From: Acidobacteriota bacterium
GTDB lineage: Bacteria > Acidobacteriota > Blastocatellia > RBC074
Direction: 5' to 3'
DNA length: 64,000 nucleotides
Assembly (NCBI GenBank): GCA_016710075.1
Contig: JADJLO010000003.1
Location: 206,501-270,500, forward strand
Part shown: positions 49,027 to 58,287 of the stretch, one piece after another
Numbering within the stretch: the first letter of the stretch is position 1
Layout of the letters: every line of letters starts with the position of its first letter
The notes under the pieces: generated by a model
The model's database searches: none
What the model was told of the DNA's origin: nothing
Seen by the model: only the letters and a program-made list of their open reading frames with translations
Translations under genes and position numbers: made by a program

Positions 49027-49270
49027 GTATTACTGTTGGCGAATTCATCCTTTGGTATATTGTCAAAAATTACAGAATCGAAATACGAGCGGGACCGCAG
49101 GCGTCCCGCCTGCGTCAATTCGATTAACGCAAATCTGATATGAATGTGCAGATATTTCAATACACGCAGGCGGGACGCCTGCGGTCCCGCTCGTATTTCG
49201 ACCATTCCCAATGATCAATAAAACAGGGAAACAGGCTATAAATTCAATTCGCAAACAGTATCCGTTATTA
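49027..49270. repeat. Palindromic element R, copy 3
   Basis: Near-identical to the copy at 41181: arms 49082-49113 and 49166-49197, 52-bp core 49114-49165, same flanks on both sides. It is enclosed between forward (48986) and reverse (49337) heptamer-A arrays. Confidence 0.88.
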
Positions 49271-49336
49271 CTTTCACTCTCATGGATTTTCCTGGCGATG
49301 AAAAAAACGTGGCAACCACAAAATCCGATGGTTATG

Positions 49337-49378
49337 GAAACTTTAAACTTTAAACCTGAACCTTGAACCTTTGAACTC
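49337..49378. repeat. Heptamer-A array, reverse
   Basis: Five to six degenerate reverse units just upstream of the coaE start codon. Confidence 0.75.
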
Positions 49379-49385
49379 TTTGCTT

Positions 49386-49996
49386 ATGCTGAAAATCGGA
49401 CTGACAGGCGGAATTGCAACCGGGAAATCGTATGTGGTTTCCGTGCTTCGTGAGCTGGGATGCGAGGTGATCGATGCGGATGCGCTGGCGCACGAAGTGA
49501 TCGAGCCCGGCCGGCCGGCGTTTGACGAGATCGTCGGCCATTTCGGCAAAGACGTCGTGGGAGATGACGGGAAAATCGATCGAGTGAAGCTTGGGGCCAT
49601 AGTTTTTTCCGACAAGTCGCAGCGGGAGAAGCTCAATCGATAGTTCATCCACGTGTTTATGAAGCACAGTTGAAATGGTTTGCCGAGCTCGAATCGAGAA
49701 ATCCTGAAGCGATTGCGGTGGTCGATGCGGCATTGATGATCGAGACGGGCTCTTATCGGCGGTTTGATAAACTGGTCGTGGTTTATTGCGAGCCGGAGCG
49801 ACAGCTTCACCGATTGATGGAGCGGAATAATCTGACTCTGGATCAGGCTCAGGCGAGGATCTCCTCTCAGATGCCGTCCGATGAGAAACTCAAGGTTGCC
49901 GATTATTCAATAAATACTTCATCGAGTTTTGAAGAGACGAGAGAGAAGGTTGTCGAGCTTTACCGGGAACTGCAAGCCCTGAATGCCTCGAAATGA
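49386..49996 (+). CDS. coaE: Dephospho-CoA kinase (one frameshift)
   Basis: The last step of coenzyme A synthesis: ATP plus dephospho-CoA gives CoA. P-loop GLTGGIATGKS lies at residues 4-14 and IDADALAHEV follows. The frame stops at 49643 after EKLNR; adding one base after CGA gives LNRIVHPRV, the conserved family motif, and continues to 49996. The joined protein is about 203 residues, normal for CoaE. Because this enzyme is essential, the break is best explained as a sequencing error. The downstream aldo/keto reductase starts 23 bases later. Confidence 0.88.
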
Positions 49997-50019
49997 AAAA
50001 AAACGGGAGGGAGTGTCTG

Positions 50020-51134
50020 ATGAATTTGAGAGCGACAGCCGAGGGGACGGCAAACTACAGCAAGGGGTTTGCCGGCAGTCTGGCCCCCGGCCATTTTCGT
50101 CAATCGCAAAACCTGTGGATGTCGACGATCGGTCTTGGTTCCTATCTCGGGAATGCAGATGATCAGACTGATGAAGCCTATCGCCGGGCAGTAATTCAAG
50201 CAGTCGAACTCGGCTGCAATGTCATTGACTCCGCGGCCAATTACAGGTTTCAGCGAAGCGAACGCAGCATTGGAGCGGCACTCGATGATCTGTTCCGGGA
50301 GGGTCGATTCGGTCGCGACGGGATCGTCGTCTCGACGAAGGGAGGTTTTATCCCGTTCGATTTCACCAGCCGCGTTCGCGGCAGGAGATGATGAGTTATC
50401 TGGAGAAGACTTTTATCGAGCCCGGAATCTGTCGCTGGGAAGATATCGTGCAGGGGAGCCACTGCATGACCGCGGAATACCTGGCTCATCAGCTGGATCA
50501 GAGCCTGCGCAATCTGAAACTCGATTGCATTGATATCTACTACATTCATAATCCGGAATCTCAGCTAGCGGAATTGCCCCGCGAGGAATTTTACAAACGC
50601 CTGGCGACGGCGTTCGATTATCTGGAATCGGCGGTCCAGGCCGGAAAGATAGCAATGTATGGGACAGCGACGTGGAATGGATATCGCGCCGTTTCAAACA
50701 GCCCCGATTACCTGTCGCTCGAAGAAGTTGTCAGGACGGCACGGATGGTCGGCGGAGATGATCATCATTTCAAGGTCGTTCAACTGCCGGTCAATCTGGC
50801 GATGACCGAAGCGCTTGGAAATATAAATCAAACGGCCAACGGGCAGAATCGAACTTTCCTCGAAGCTGCGGCAGATCTCGGGATAACGGTTGTGGCCAGC
50901 GCATCTATGATGCAGGCCAGGCTGGCATACGGCCTGCCGGTGAGCATCGCTGAAACTTTCCCCGGTTTGAGCACTGATGCCCAGAGAGCCATACAGTTCA
51001 CCAGATCCACTCCCGGCGTGACTACGGCGCTGGTCGGAATGAGCAGTCTGCCTCACGTCGATGAGAACATGGAGGTTGCCAGACTTTCCCCCGCGTCTCA
51101 GGAAGATTTTATGAAATTGTTTATTGACGAATGA
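50020..51134 (+). CDS. Aldo/keto reductase (one frameshift)
   Basis: The ATG at 50020 follows GGGAGGGA at the right distance; an in-frame ATG at 49993 overlaps the coaE stop. N-terminal half: IGLGSYLG, VIDSAANYRFQRSERSIGAAL (AKR Asp-Tyr region) and VVSTKGGFIPFD (catalytic Lys). One base is missing near 50380; the second half has IDIYYIHNPE and a C-terminal AKR barrel with STPGVTTALVGMSS. The joined protein is about 371 residues. NADPH-dependent reduction of an unknown carbonyl. Co-directional with coaE. Confidence 0.86.
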
Positions 51135-51142
51135 ACAGGATT

Positions 51143-52504
51143 TCAATCTGATTCGGTTTCATCGGATCGGCCGCGACGGGAGAAAAGGTAATAAGCCGGC
51201 CAGCCCGCGGCGGCGACCAGCAGTCCGAGCAGTGCCTGTTTGGGATTGTTGGCGCCGAGCAGGATCAATAGCAGCGCAACGAGTGTCAGAAAGACTATCG
51301 GAGGAATCGGATAACCGGGAATTTGGAACCTTCCAGCAGATGACCCGGAATTGGATCCCACCGGAGTCCGTTTTCGCAGGATGAAGATCGACGCGACAGT
51401 CATCGCCAGAAAGAGAACCGTGACAAAGATGAAGTAGGCGATGATCTGATCGAAAGTTCCGATCACGACCAGCAGGGAAGCGAGCATCGCCTGCAACAGA
51501 ATTGCGCCGGATGGAGCGCCTGTTCGCTCACTCACCTCTGCGACACCACGGAAGAACAGACCGTCCCTTGCCATTGCGAAATAGACGCGTGGCGCCGCCA
51601 TCATGACAGCCGCCAGACTGCCCAGCACCGAGATCACGACGATCAGCGATAAGACCTGTCCACCGAACGTCCCGAAGAGCGCCTCCCCGGCCTGAGCTGC
51701 AAACGTCTCGCCCGATGTTACCTGCTCAATCGGTACCAGATAGATGAAAACGGCGCTCGTCATGACATAGACAACGGTAACGGCGGCGACTCCCAGCATC
51801 AGCGCCCGCGGCATTGTTTTCCCGGGGTCTCGCACTTCCCCGCCAAGTTTGCTCAAATCCCACCATCCGCCGAAGGAGAAGAATGCCGAGACCATGGCGC
51901 CTGCCAATGCTCCTGCCAATGGCGCCGATCCGGGGCGTTGAGCCACCAGCGGCAGGAAGTTTGAAAAATTACCGAGCCGCAGCGCGATCGCCCAGAAAGG
52001 GATGAATGTGAGCGCTCCAAGCTTCAAGACCGTCAGCGCCCGCAGCATCCCGGCGCCGGGCTTGACTCCGCGCAGGTTGATTGCCGTCAGTAACCCGATT
52101 GCCGTAATGGCGACCAGCTTCAACCCCGCCGGCGGCAGCTTGACAAAATATCCAACATAGCTCGCCACGCCTGCCGCCAGTGCAGCGGTCAGCCCCGGAT
52201 CCATCACCAGGAAGCACTTCCAGCCATAAATAAACGCAAATCGCCGGCCATAAGCTTCGCGCAGATAAACATATCCGCCGCCGGCTTCCGGAAATCGCGC
52301 GGCGAGCTCGCCGTAACAAAACGCACCGCTGAGCGCCATAATTCCCATGACAAGCCAGACGACGAGCAACCAGAAAGGTGATCCAAGCGACTTCGCCATT
52401 CCCGCCGGCGTCAGGAAAATCCCAACCGCAATCACCTCACCGGCTACGATTGCCGCCGCCGAGGTCAGACCGATTTGCCTGCGTAGCTCGCCGTGTGGTT
52501 TCAC
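51143..52504 (-). CDS. APC-family amino-acid permease
   Basis: 453 residues, 12 predicted hydrophobic segments. The APC signature is near the N terminus (AAAIVAGEVIAVGIFLTPAGMA), with YGELAARFPEAGGGYVYLREAYG in helix 3. The only plausible start is the GTG at 52502-52504, which directly follows the TAA of the TonB-receptor gene, so translation is probably coupled. Imports or exchanges amino acids across the inner membrane. Confidence 0.9.
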   Translation of the reverse strand: MKPHGELRRQIGLTSAAAIVAGEVIAVGIFLTPAGMAKSLGSPFWLLVVWLVMGIMALSGAFCYGELAARFPEAGGGYVYLREAYGRRFAFIYGWKCFLVMDPGLTAALAAGVASYVGYFVKLPPAGLKLVAITAIGLLTAINLRGVKPGAGMLRALTVLKLGALTFIPFWAIALRLGNFSNFLPLVAQRPGSAPLAGALAGAMVSAFFSFGGWWDLSKLGGEVRDPGKTMPRALMLGVAAVTVVYVMTSAVFIYLVPIEQVTSGETFAAQAGEALFGTFGGQVLSLIVVISVLGSLAAVMMAAPRVYFAMARDGLFFRGVAEVSERTGAPSGAILLQAMLASLLVVIGTFDQIIAYFIFVTVLFLAMTVASIFILRKRTPVGSNSGSSAGRFQIPGYPIPPIVFLTLVALLLILLGANNPKQALLGLLVAAAGWPAYYLFSRRGRSDETESD

Positions 52505-55504
52505 TTAAAAGCTCACGCGGAGCGCGAATTGGAACGCGCGTGGACCGCCAGTGCCAAAAACTCCGCCGGCGGTCGTCACGGCCTGGCCGAAACTGGACGA
52601 ACGCAGGAAGCCGGCGCTTGCAGGATCGTCGCTGTCACGGCGCAGGACATTGGCAAAGCCGGAATAGTTCACGTTCGATACGCCAAGAACGTTGGTTACG
52701 TTGAACAGGTTGAACACCTCTGCGATCGGTTCGAGACTCGCACGATCGCCCAGCTTGAACACCTTTGAAACTCGCAGATCGAACGAGTTGAAGCTGTCGT
52801 TGAACCGGGCATCATCGCGAACGAGCGGCAGCCGCTGGCCTGCAATGCCGCCGGCGGTATTCAACTTCTGCAGGAAGTCATTCAACTGAGAGGCATTCCG
52901 GAAGAGCCTTCCGCCGGCATTGCGTTGCAGCACCGGGATGCGGGAACTCGCGTCCGGCAGCAGGATGTCCATCGGCACACCGGAAGCGATTGTCCAGAGT
53001 GGTGACAGCCGGAATCCCATCGGAAGCTCGAACACTCCTGAGAAATTGAAGCGGTGGCGCTGATCGTTCGGCGTCGGTCCGTACTCCAAACCGACGTTGC
53101 GAGGATCGACCGGGCCATTTAAAAATGGGATCTGATCATCGTTCGCGTAGTTGAACGATTTGGACAAGGTGTACGAAATGCGGAACTGGTACCGGTTGGC
53201 ATAACGCTTCTCCACTCCCAGCAGCAGACCGTCATATTTCGTCTTCACGCTGGATTCCAGATTGAGTACGCGTTCGGGGCCACCCACCACAGGATTGTTC
53301 ACCGTTCCGATGGTCCGGCCGATGATGAAGCGAGTACCGAACTTGTGCAGATAATCTGCTCGCAACACCAGATCGCTCCCCAACTCCCGCTGGATTCCAA
53401 AATTGAATTGCTGCACCATCGGATTCTGCAGTCCGTTGTCGATGATGTCGATGCCCGCGGCTCCTGCTCCAGGCAGGATAAATCCGGAGAAAGGGCTGGC
53501 CAGCGTCGGCGCGCCCGGGCGAAAACGCCCCGATGCCGGATCGATGAAGATCGGTGCGCCCGTCCCTGGATCGCGGAGCGCATTGCCTGCACGTACTGCG
53601 ATCGAAAGCGATCTGCCGTCAAGCCCGCGTTCAAGCGAAACAACCTCGAGAGTCACGCGGTCATAGTAGATGCCGTAGCCGCCGTGGAAACTCATATGGC
53701 CGTCTCTGGTCGACCAGTTGAAGCCCGCACGCGGTCCGAAATTGTTCAGATCCCGACCGCGATCACCCTTCAAAAACGGCCGCACAAGCGGATTGATCCG
53801 ATCGTATCCGCTGATATTCTTGACGTCAGTGTCCAACTCGTATCGCAAGCCCAGGTTGAGCGTCAACTGCTGCCGGATCCGCCAGTCGTCCTGAATGAAT
53901 AAGGCCAGATGTGTGTTGTCGATGCCGGGCAACAGTAATGACCGCGTTGGCGTTGCGCTGCGCAGCGTGACCGCAAACAGCAGATCGTTGTCATCCACCC
54001 TGCCATCACCATTCCGGTCAAAATCGGCAAAGTCCTGCACCATCTCGATACGGCCCTGTTGGAAAACGCCGAGATCGAACTCGCTGCTTATTCGCTGAAC
54101 CTCGCCGCCGAATTTCAGCGAATGAGCGCCGCGCAAAACAGCGAGCGTCTCAGTCATCTGAAAACGGTTGAGTTTGGTTTTTTGCGGCACGCGAAATGAA
54201 GAGCCGTCCTGCAGAGATGGAAAGGTCAATTGCGGGCCTGTGCCTGTGGGCTGCGTGTTGTTTTCGTAATTTGTGAAGCCGGCATTGAAACTGTTGAGCA
54301 CCGTCGGTGTCAACGTCCTCGTCCAGTTCCCCAGGAATGAATGGTAATTGTTCCGGCTCTGTTGCCTCTGTGCAGCGGAGCCGATGGAGCGTTCGAGTGT
54401 GCTCACGGACGTATCTTCTGCGCGCTCGATGGCATAGCGCAGGCCGATCTGATCACGTTCTCCCGGGTGCCAGTCAATCCGCACCAGGCCGAGCGGATCA
54501 TTCAGCGGCGCCGGCGCGAAGTTTCGTGTGATCGTTTTTGTCGCCACGTTCCGTTCACCCACCAGCACCGCGCCGTCCTGGTTACGGTACTCAAATGCTC
54601 CGAACCACCAGAGATGATCTTTGACCATCGGTCCACCCAGCGAAAAGGCATATTGCTGACGGTCGAACGGCGGTGCCGGATTGCGGCGGTCGAATGTCGC
54701 CGGCAATCCCTGAATTCGCTTGTCACGCTCAAAGAACGAAGCGGAGCCATGCATCTCATTAGACCCCGATTTGGTGACGACATTGATTACCGATGAACCT
54801 GTCCGCCCGAGTTCAGCCGAGAAGCGGTTGGTGGCAATCTGAAACTCCAACACCGCCTCCTGTGTGATGTTGATCAGCGGACCGCCCACCGCATCATCGT
54901 TGTTGTCCGCACCATCAATCGTTACGTTGCCGCCACGCCCCAATTGCCCCGCCGACGAGATGATCACGCTATTTGATTTGGTCGGATCGAAATTCGGAGC
55001 GGGAGCATTGCCTGGAATGAGCAGAGCCAACTCCAGAAAATTTCGCCCGTTGATCGGCAGATTCTCAATTACTTTCCCGCTCACAACCCCATCCACGACG
55101 GTTGTACTGGTGTTCACTATTGGTAATCCAGCGGTCAGATCAGTAACCGTTTCCTGTATGGATCCCACCGCCAGCGTCACATCCAGAACCTGGTTCTGCC
55201 CGACACGCAAAGAGACCGGAGCCTGCGAGACTTTTGTCGTGAATCCCTTCGCTTCAACACGGATTTCATATTCGCCAGGCGCCAGGTTGAGTAAAGCGTA
55301 AACACCCTCGCTGTTTGTGACCGTCTCACGCTTTGCCCCTGTAGTTATTTGTGAGGCCGTTATCCTTGCCCCGGCGATGACCGCTCCGGATGGATCCATC
55401 ACCACCCCGCTTAATGTCGCAGTTGCTGCCTGCTGCGCTCGGACATCAACCCCTGACAGTCCGATTACAAATATGAAGGCAAACACAAAGATTGATTTCT
55501 TCAT
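52505..55504 (-). CDS. Oar-type TonB-dependent receptor with CarboxypepD_reg domain
   Basis: 999 residues; a GGAGAAAA site precedes the ATG. Signal peptide ends near VRAQ. Residues about 27-110 form a carboxypeptidase-regulatory-like (beta-sandwich) domain (SGVVMDPSGAVIAGARI, LAPGEYEIRVEAKGF). The plug domain follows, with INGRNFLELALLIPG and TIDGADNNDDAVGG. The barrel ends with an aromatic residue (ALRVSF). Imports a ligand through the outer membrane with TonB energy. This architecture is expanded in Acidobacteriota and is often linked to peptide or glycan uptake. Same transcript as the amino-acid permease. Confidence 0.93.
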   Translation of the reverse strand: MKKSIFVFAFIFVIGLSGVDVRAQQAATATLSGVVMDPSGAVIAGARITASQITTGAKRETVTNSEGVYALLNLAPGEYEIRVEAKGFTTKVSQAPVSLRVGQNQVLDVTLAVGSIQETVTDLTAGLPIVNTSTTVVDGVVSGKVIENLPINGRNFLELALLIPGNAPAPNFDPTKSNSVIISSAGQLGRGGNVTIDGADNNDDAVGGPLINITQEAVLEFQIATNRFSAELGRTGSSVINVVTKSGSNEMHGSASFFERDKRIQGLPATFDRRNPAPPFDRQQYAFSLGGPMVKDHLWWFGAFEYRNQDGAVLVGERNVATKTITRNFAPAPLNDPLGLVRIDWHPGERDQIGLRYAIERAEDTSVSTLERSIGSAAQRQQSRNNYHSFLGNWTRTLTPTVLNSFNAGFTNYENNTQPTGTGPQLTFPSLQDGSSFRVPQKTKLNRFQMTETLAVLRGAHSLKFGGEVQRISSEFDLGVFQQGRIEMVQDFADFDRNGDGRVDDNDLLFAVTLRSATPTRSLLLPGIDNTHLALFIQDDWRIRQQLTLNLGLRYELDTDVKNISGYDRINPLVRPFLKGDRGRDLNNFGPRAGFNWSTRDGHMSFHGGYGIYYDRVTLEVVSLERGLDGRSLSIAVRAGNALRDPGTGAPIFIDPASGRFRPGAPTLASPFSGFILPGAGAAGIDIIDNGLQNPMVQQFNFGIQRELGSDLVLRADYLHKFGTRFIIGRTIGTVNNPVVGGPERVLNLESSVKTKYDGLLLGVEKRYANRYQFRISYTLSKSFNYANDDQIPFLNGPVDPRNVGLEYGPTPNDQRHRFNFSGVFELPMGFRLSPLWTIASGVPMDILLPDASSRIPVLQRNAGGRLFRNASQLNDFLQKLNTAGGIAGQRLPLVRDDARFNDSFNSFDLRVSKVFKLGDRASLEPIAEVFNLFNVTNVLGVSNVNYSGFANVLRRDSDDPASAGFLRSSSFGQAVTTAGGVFGTGGPRAFQFALRVSF

Positions 55505-56009
55505 CTGATTTTTCTCCTGAATCCCCTTCTCCCGATCTTATAGCCACGAGTTTTTACCGCAATCAGCCTTACAGACTACAGAACGATACGACTCGCTGAC
55601 AGTTTTTCTGGTGACAAATTTATTGGCGCGAAAGACTAACACGGCTGACTTCGATATATCCAATTGACGAAGCCCCGGTCTGGAGGCTGAGAAACTATTT
55701 TGTTGACCCATGCTGGAAGTCTGTGCTATTTTCCCCGCTCGTTAAAAAACGATAGCGGATATTTATGTAACTTAAGCACTATTTAACAAAGCCATGAAAA
55801 AAGCTTACGAGCGACATTCAAATATGAATTGGCCGGCTGCCTCGCGGATTACCGCGGTTATTGGGCGCGCCGACGTGAGCTTTGATTTTCATGATCTTAA
55901 GCCGGCAACCAATAATATCGCCAAAAACGTTGATTGCACAATTAAACAATCTGGATATCGCAGGAGATTGCTGATCGGAACCTGATGAGTTCTCCAAAAA
56001 GGGTTGATC
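55505..56009. other. Intergenic region upstream of the TonB receptor; possible small transcript
   Basis: It contains the TonB-receptor promoter region on the minus strand. On the plus strand a stretch of about 250 bases leads to an intrinsic terminator at 56010. A 63-codon frame (55794-55985) lies in this stretch without a convincing ribosome-binding site. A small RNA or small protein ending at the terminator is possible. Confidence 0.4.
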
Positions 56010-56057
56010 AAAACCCCGGCCGGTATCCAGAAGGATCACCGGTCGGGGTTTTCGTTT
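56010..56057 (+). terminator. Intrinsic terminator with no gene upstream
   Basis: Arms 56010-56024 and 56038-56052 pair with one G-T wobble and are followed by TTTTCGTTTTT. No protein-coding gene ends just before it on the plus strand. Confidence 0.85.
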
Positions 56058-56269
56058 TTAAACAGCGAATTAACTTGTCCCGGCCAACGGGTGTTGCGTC
56101 CTCAGCCGCCAATTCAAAAGCTTGGGTTGGTAGACGATGAAGCCAAAGTATTCGAGGCGCGATCATTGATTGATCGAAAGTAGCTGGTGAGAGACCAGCC
56201 ATCGTCCGGATTTACCGCATGAAGTTGTAATGCGACAGGAAGATCCAAACTATTCTCAGGAGTTTGATT
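56058..56269. other. Leader region of the 154-residue hypothetical gene
   Basis: It lies between the orphan terminator and the next start codon. No gene is seen. A CTGGTGAGAGACCAG hairpin occurs at 56189-56203. Confidence 0.4.
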
Positions 56270-56731
56270 ATGAATATGACAGCCACAAAACAGAAAACTG
56301 ATCCGATGCTCTATTCATCCTTCAGCGAGATTGATCGGATTATCAAAGAATTCGAGCAGGGTACTCTGCCGAAGGAGGAATGGACTCATCGGGCACATCT
56401 GACAGTAGCCTGCTGGTACCTTATTTGTTATCAGGAAGCGGAGGCCGTCGCCAGAATCCGCCAGGGCATCATCAATTACAACAACTCTGTTGGAACCGCC
56501 AATACCGAGACGAGCGGTTATCACGAAACGATAACCCTCTTCTGGATGCAGGCGCTCAGAAAACAGCTCTCTGGCATGTCCCGCGAATACCCGCTGATCA
56601 GGCTGTTAAGCGATGCGGTCGGAGGCTTGAGCGACAAGGCCCTGCCGTTTGCTTATTACAGCCGCGAACTGCTGATGTCGCGCGAGGCGAGATTCACTTA
56701 TGTCGAGCCCGATTTAAGAGGTTTTGATTGA
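56270..56731 (+). CDS. Conserved hypothetical protein, unknown function
   Basis: The ATG at 56270 is placed by CAGGAG seven bases upstream. About 153 residues, soluble and helical. Recognisable strings are EWTHRAHLTVACWYL, NTETSGYHETITLFW and KALPFAYYSRELL; histidines and acids in these blocks (HRAH, YHETIT) could bind a metal. I recall this pattern from uncharacterised bacterial proteins but cannot name a function. The MFS gene follows 41 bases downstream in the same direction. Confidence 0.8.
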   Translation: MNMTATKQKTDPMLYSSFSEIDRIIKEFEQGTLPKEEWTHRAHLTVACWYLICYQEAEAVARIRQGIINYNNSVGTANTETSGYHETITLFWMQALRKQLSGMSREYPLIRLLSDAVGGLSDKALPFAYYSRELLMSREARFTYVEPDLRGFD

Positions 56732-56772
56732 AGTAATAAATAACGAATGAAGTGAAGGCATGAGGGGGAAGA

Positions 56773-58113
56773 ATGAATTCAGTAACATACAAGCAATTGC
56801 TCCGGGGCAACCTCAATTTTCGCAGGTTGTGGATCGGGCAGTTGATCAGCGAACTGGGGACATGGTTTTCCTTCATCGCCGAGTTGGGGACTGTCGGAAT
56901 GTTGTCCGGATCGCCGCTGGCAACGATGGCGCTGCTGGTTTCGCGACTGTTGCCTGTGCTCTTCATTGCCCCGTTTGCGGGGGTGTTGGTTGACCGTGCC
57001 AGCCGCAAAAAAGTGCTTATCGCCATGGACCTTGCCCGTGCAATCATCGCGCTGGGCTTTCTGACGGCGGGTGTGGGCGGGCCGCTGTGGTTCATCATTC
57101 TCTGCAGCGGGATGATGTCCGCATCGACCACATTCTTTGAAGCCGCAAAGAACGCTTCGATAGCCAACATGGTCACGCGCGACGAGATGCTCACCGCGAA
57201 TATCCTGATGTTCTCGACTCGCTTTCTGCAATTGACTCTCGGCGCGGCGCTTGGCGGCGTGACGGCGGCAAGGTTCGGATACAAGGCGGCATTCATCATC
57301 AATTCACTCTCCTTCATCGCATCGGCGGTCTTCATCTGGTTGATCCCCGATCCGGTGATGCGGCGCAGGGAGCAGCCGGCCGCCGAAATTGAAACCGGTG
57401 CGGAATCCATGGCTTCCCCCTCTTCTGGCCCCTCTTCCGGGAACCGGTTCCTGATCGAGGTTCGCGAAGGTCTGGCCTACATCTGGGCAACTCCTTTTGT
57501 CAGGGCGGTGATTATCGTCAACGTCACCTGGGCGCTGGGAGGCGGCATGAACAACCTGATCTTCGACCGGCTCTCAAGGCATCAGTTCGTCACCGGCGCC
57601 GCAGACCGGGGCGACTGGAATATGGCCGTGCTGACAACCGCTGCCGGTCTGGGTTTGTTCATCGGGATGATGCTGGCTCGCAGGGCGGGAATGTGGGCTG
57701 CAAATGAACGCCGGGCAGCTCATTTCATCGGCTGGTCGCTGCTCGTTCACGGCCTGATATTCGCCGCGTCCGCATTCACGCATTCGTTGATCATGGTAGC
57801 GGTCTGTGTCGCCGTCAGCAGGCTGATTCTGGGCGCTGAGTTCGGGCTGCAGGAAACCCTCGTCATGCGTGTCGTCCCGGATCTCTATCGCGGCAGGGTC
57901 TTTACCACCGATCGCGCCCTCGAGCTTTCGACCATGGCGCTCTCGATGCTCATCGCCGGACCGATGCTCACCCGGGTCAACCCCATGCTGATGATGGTCG
58001 TCTCAGGCTTATTGTCGGCAAGCCCCGGGGCCTGGTGGCTGATATCAATGCGGCTCAGAACCTTCAGCGTTCCGTCGCATGCTATTCGTGATCCGGATCC
58101 CGTGGCCACGTGA
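56773..58113 (+). CDS. MFS transporter
   Basis: 446 residues with about 12 hydrophobic segments. The N-terminal FRRLWIGQLISELGTWFSFIA and PVLFIAPFAGVLVDRASRKKVLIAMDL (helix 2-3 MFS motif A) match the MFS_3/enterobactin-exporter-like group. A central Pro/Ser-rich loop (about 205-225) separates the halves. GGGGAAG precedes the ATG. Exports an unknown small molecule. Ends 15 bases before nonamer element C7. Confidence 0.92.
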   Translation: MNSVTYKQLLRGNLNFRRLWIGQLISELGTWFSFIAELGTVGMLSGSPLATMALLVSRLLPVLFIAPFAGVLVDRASRKKVLIAMDLARAIIALGFLTAGVGGPLWFIILCSGMMSASTTFFEAAKNASIANMVTRDEMLTANILMFSTRFLQLTLGAALGGVTAARFGYKAAFIINSLSFIASAVFIWLIPDPVMRRREQPAAEIETGAESMASPSSGPSSGNRFLIEVREGLAYIWATPFVRAVIIVNVTWALGGGMNNLIFDRLSRHQFVTGAADRGDWNMAVLTTAAGLGLFIGMMLARRAGMWAANERRAAHFIGWSLLVHGLIFAASAFTHSLIMVAVCVAVSRLILGAEFGLQETLVMRVVPDLYRGRVFTTDRALELSTMALSMLIAGPMLTRVNPMLMMVVSGLLSASPGAWWLISMRLRTFSVPSHAIRDPDPVAT

Positions 58114-58128
58114 GCTGGAAGAAGAGAG

Positions 58129-58280
58129 ATTACGAAACAGACGAAATAAACGAAAAAGACGAAAATTATCAAGGGGGTGATTGGGCGAGAAAAACCTGGT
58201 GAGCGCAGCACCGAAGAAAGTTGCTTTATTCACCCTTGAAAAATTTTCGTCTTTTTCGTTTATTTCGTCTGTTTCGTAAT
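58129..58280. repeat. Nonamer fold-back element C7 (best copy)
   Basis: Four forward 9-nt units (58129-58164) and four reverse units (58245-58280) are perfect reverse complements of each other. They enclose an 80-nt spacer whose sequence is unrelated to that of the other copies. It lies between convergent genes and touches both gene ends. Confidence 0.92.
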
Positions 58281-58287
58281 CTCTCTT

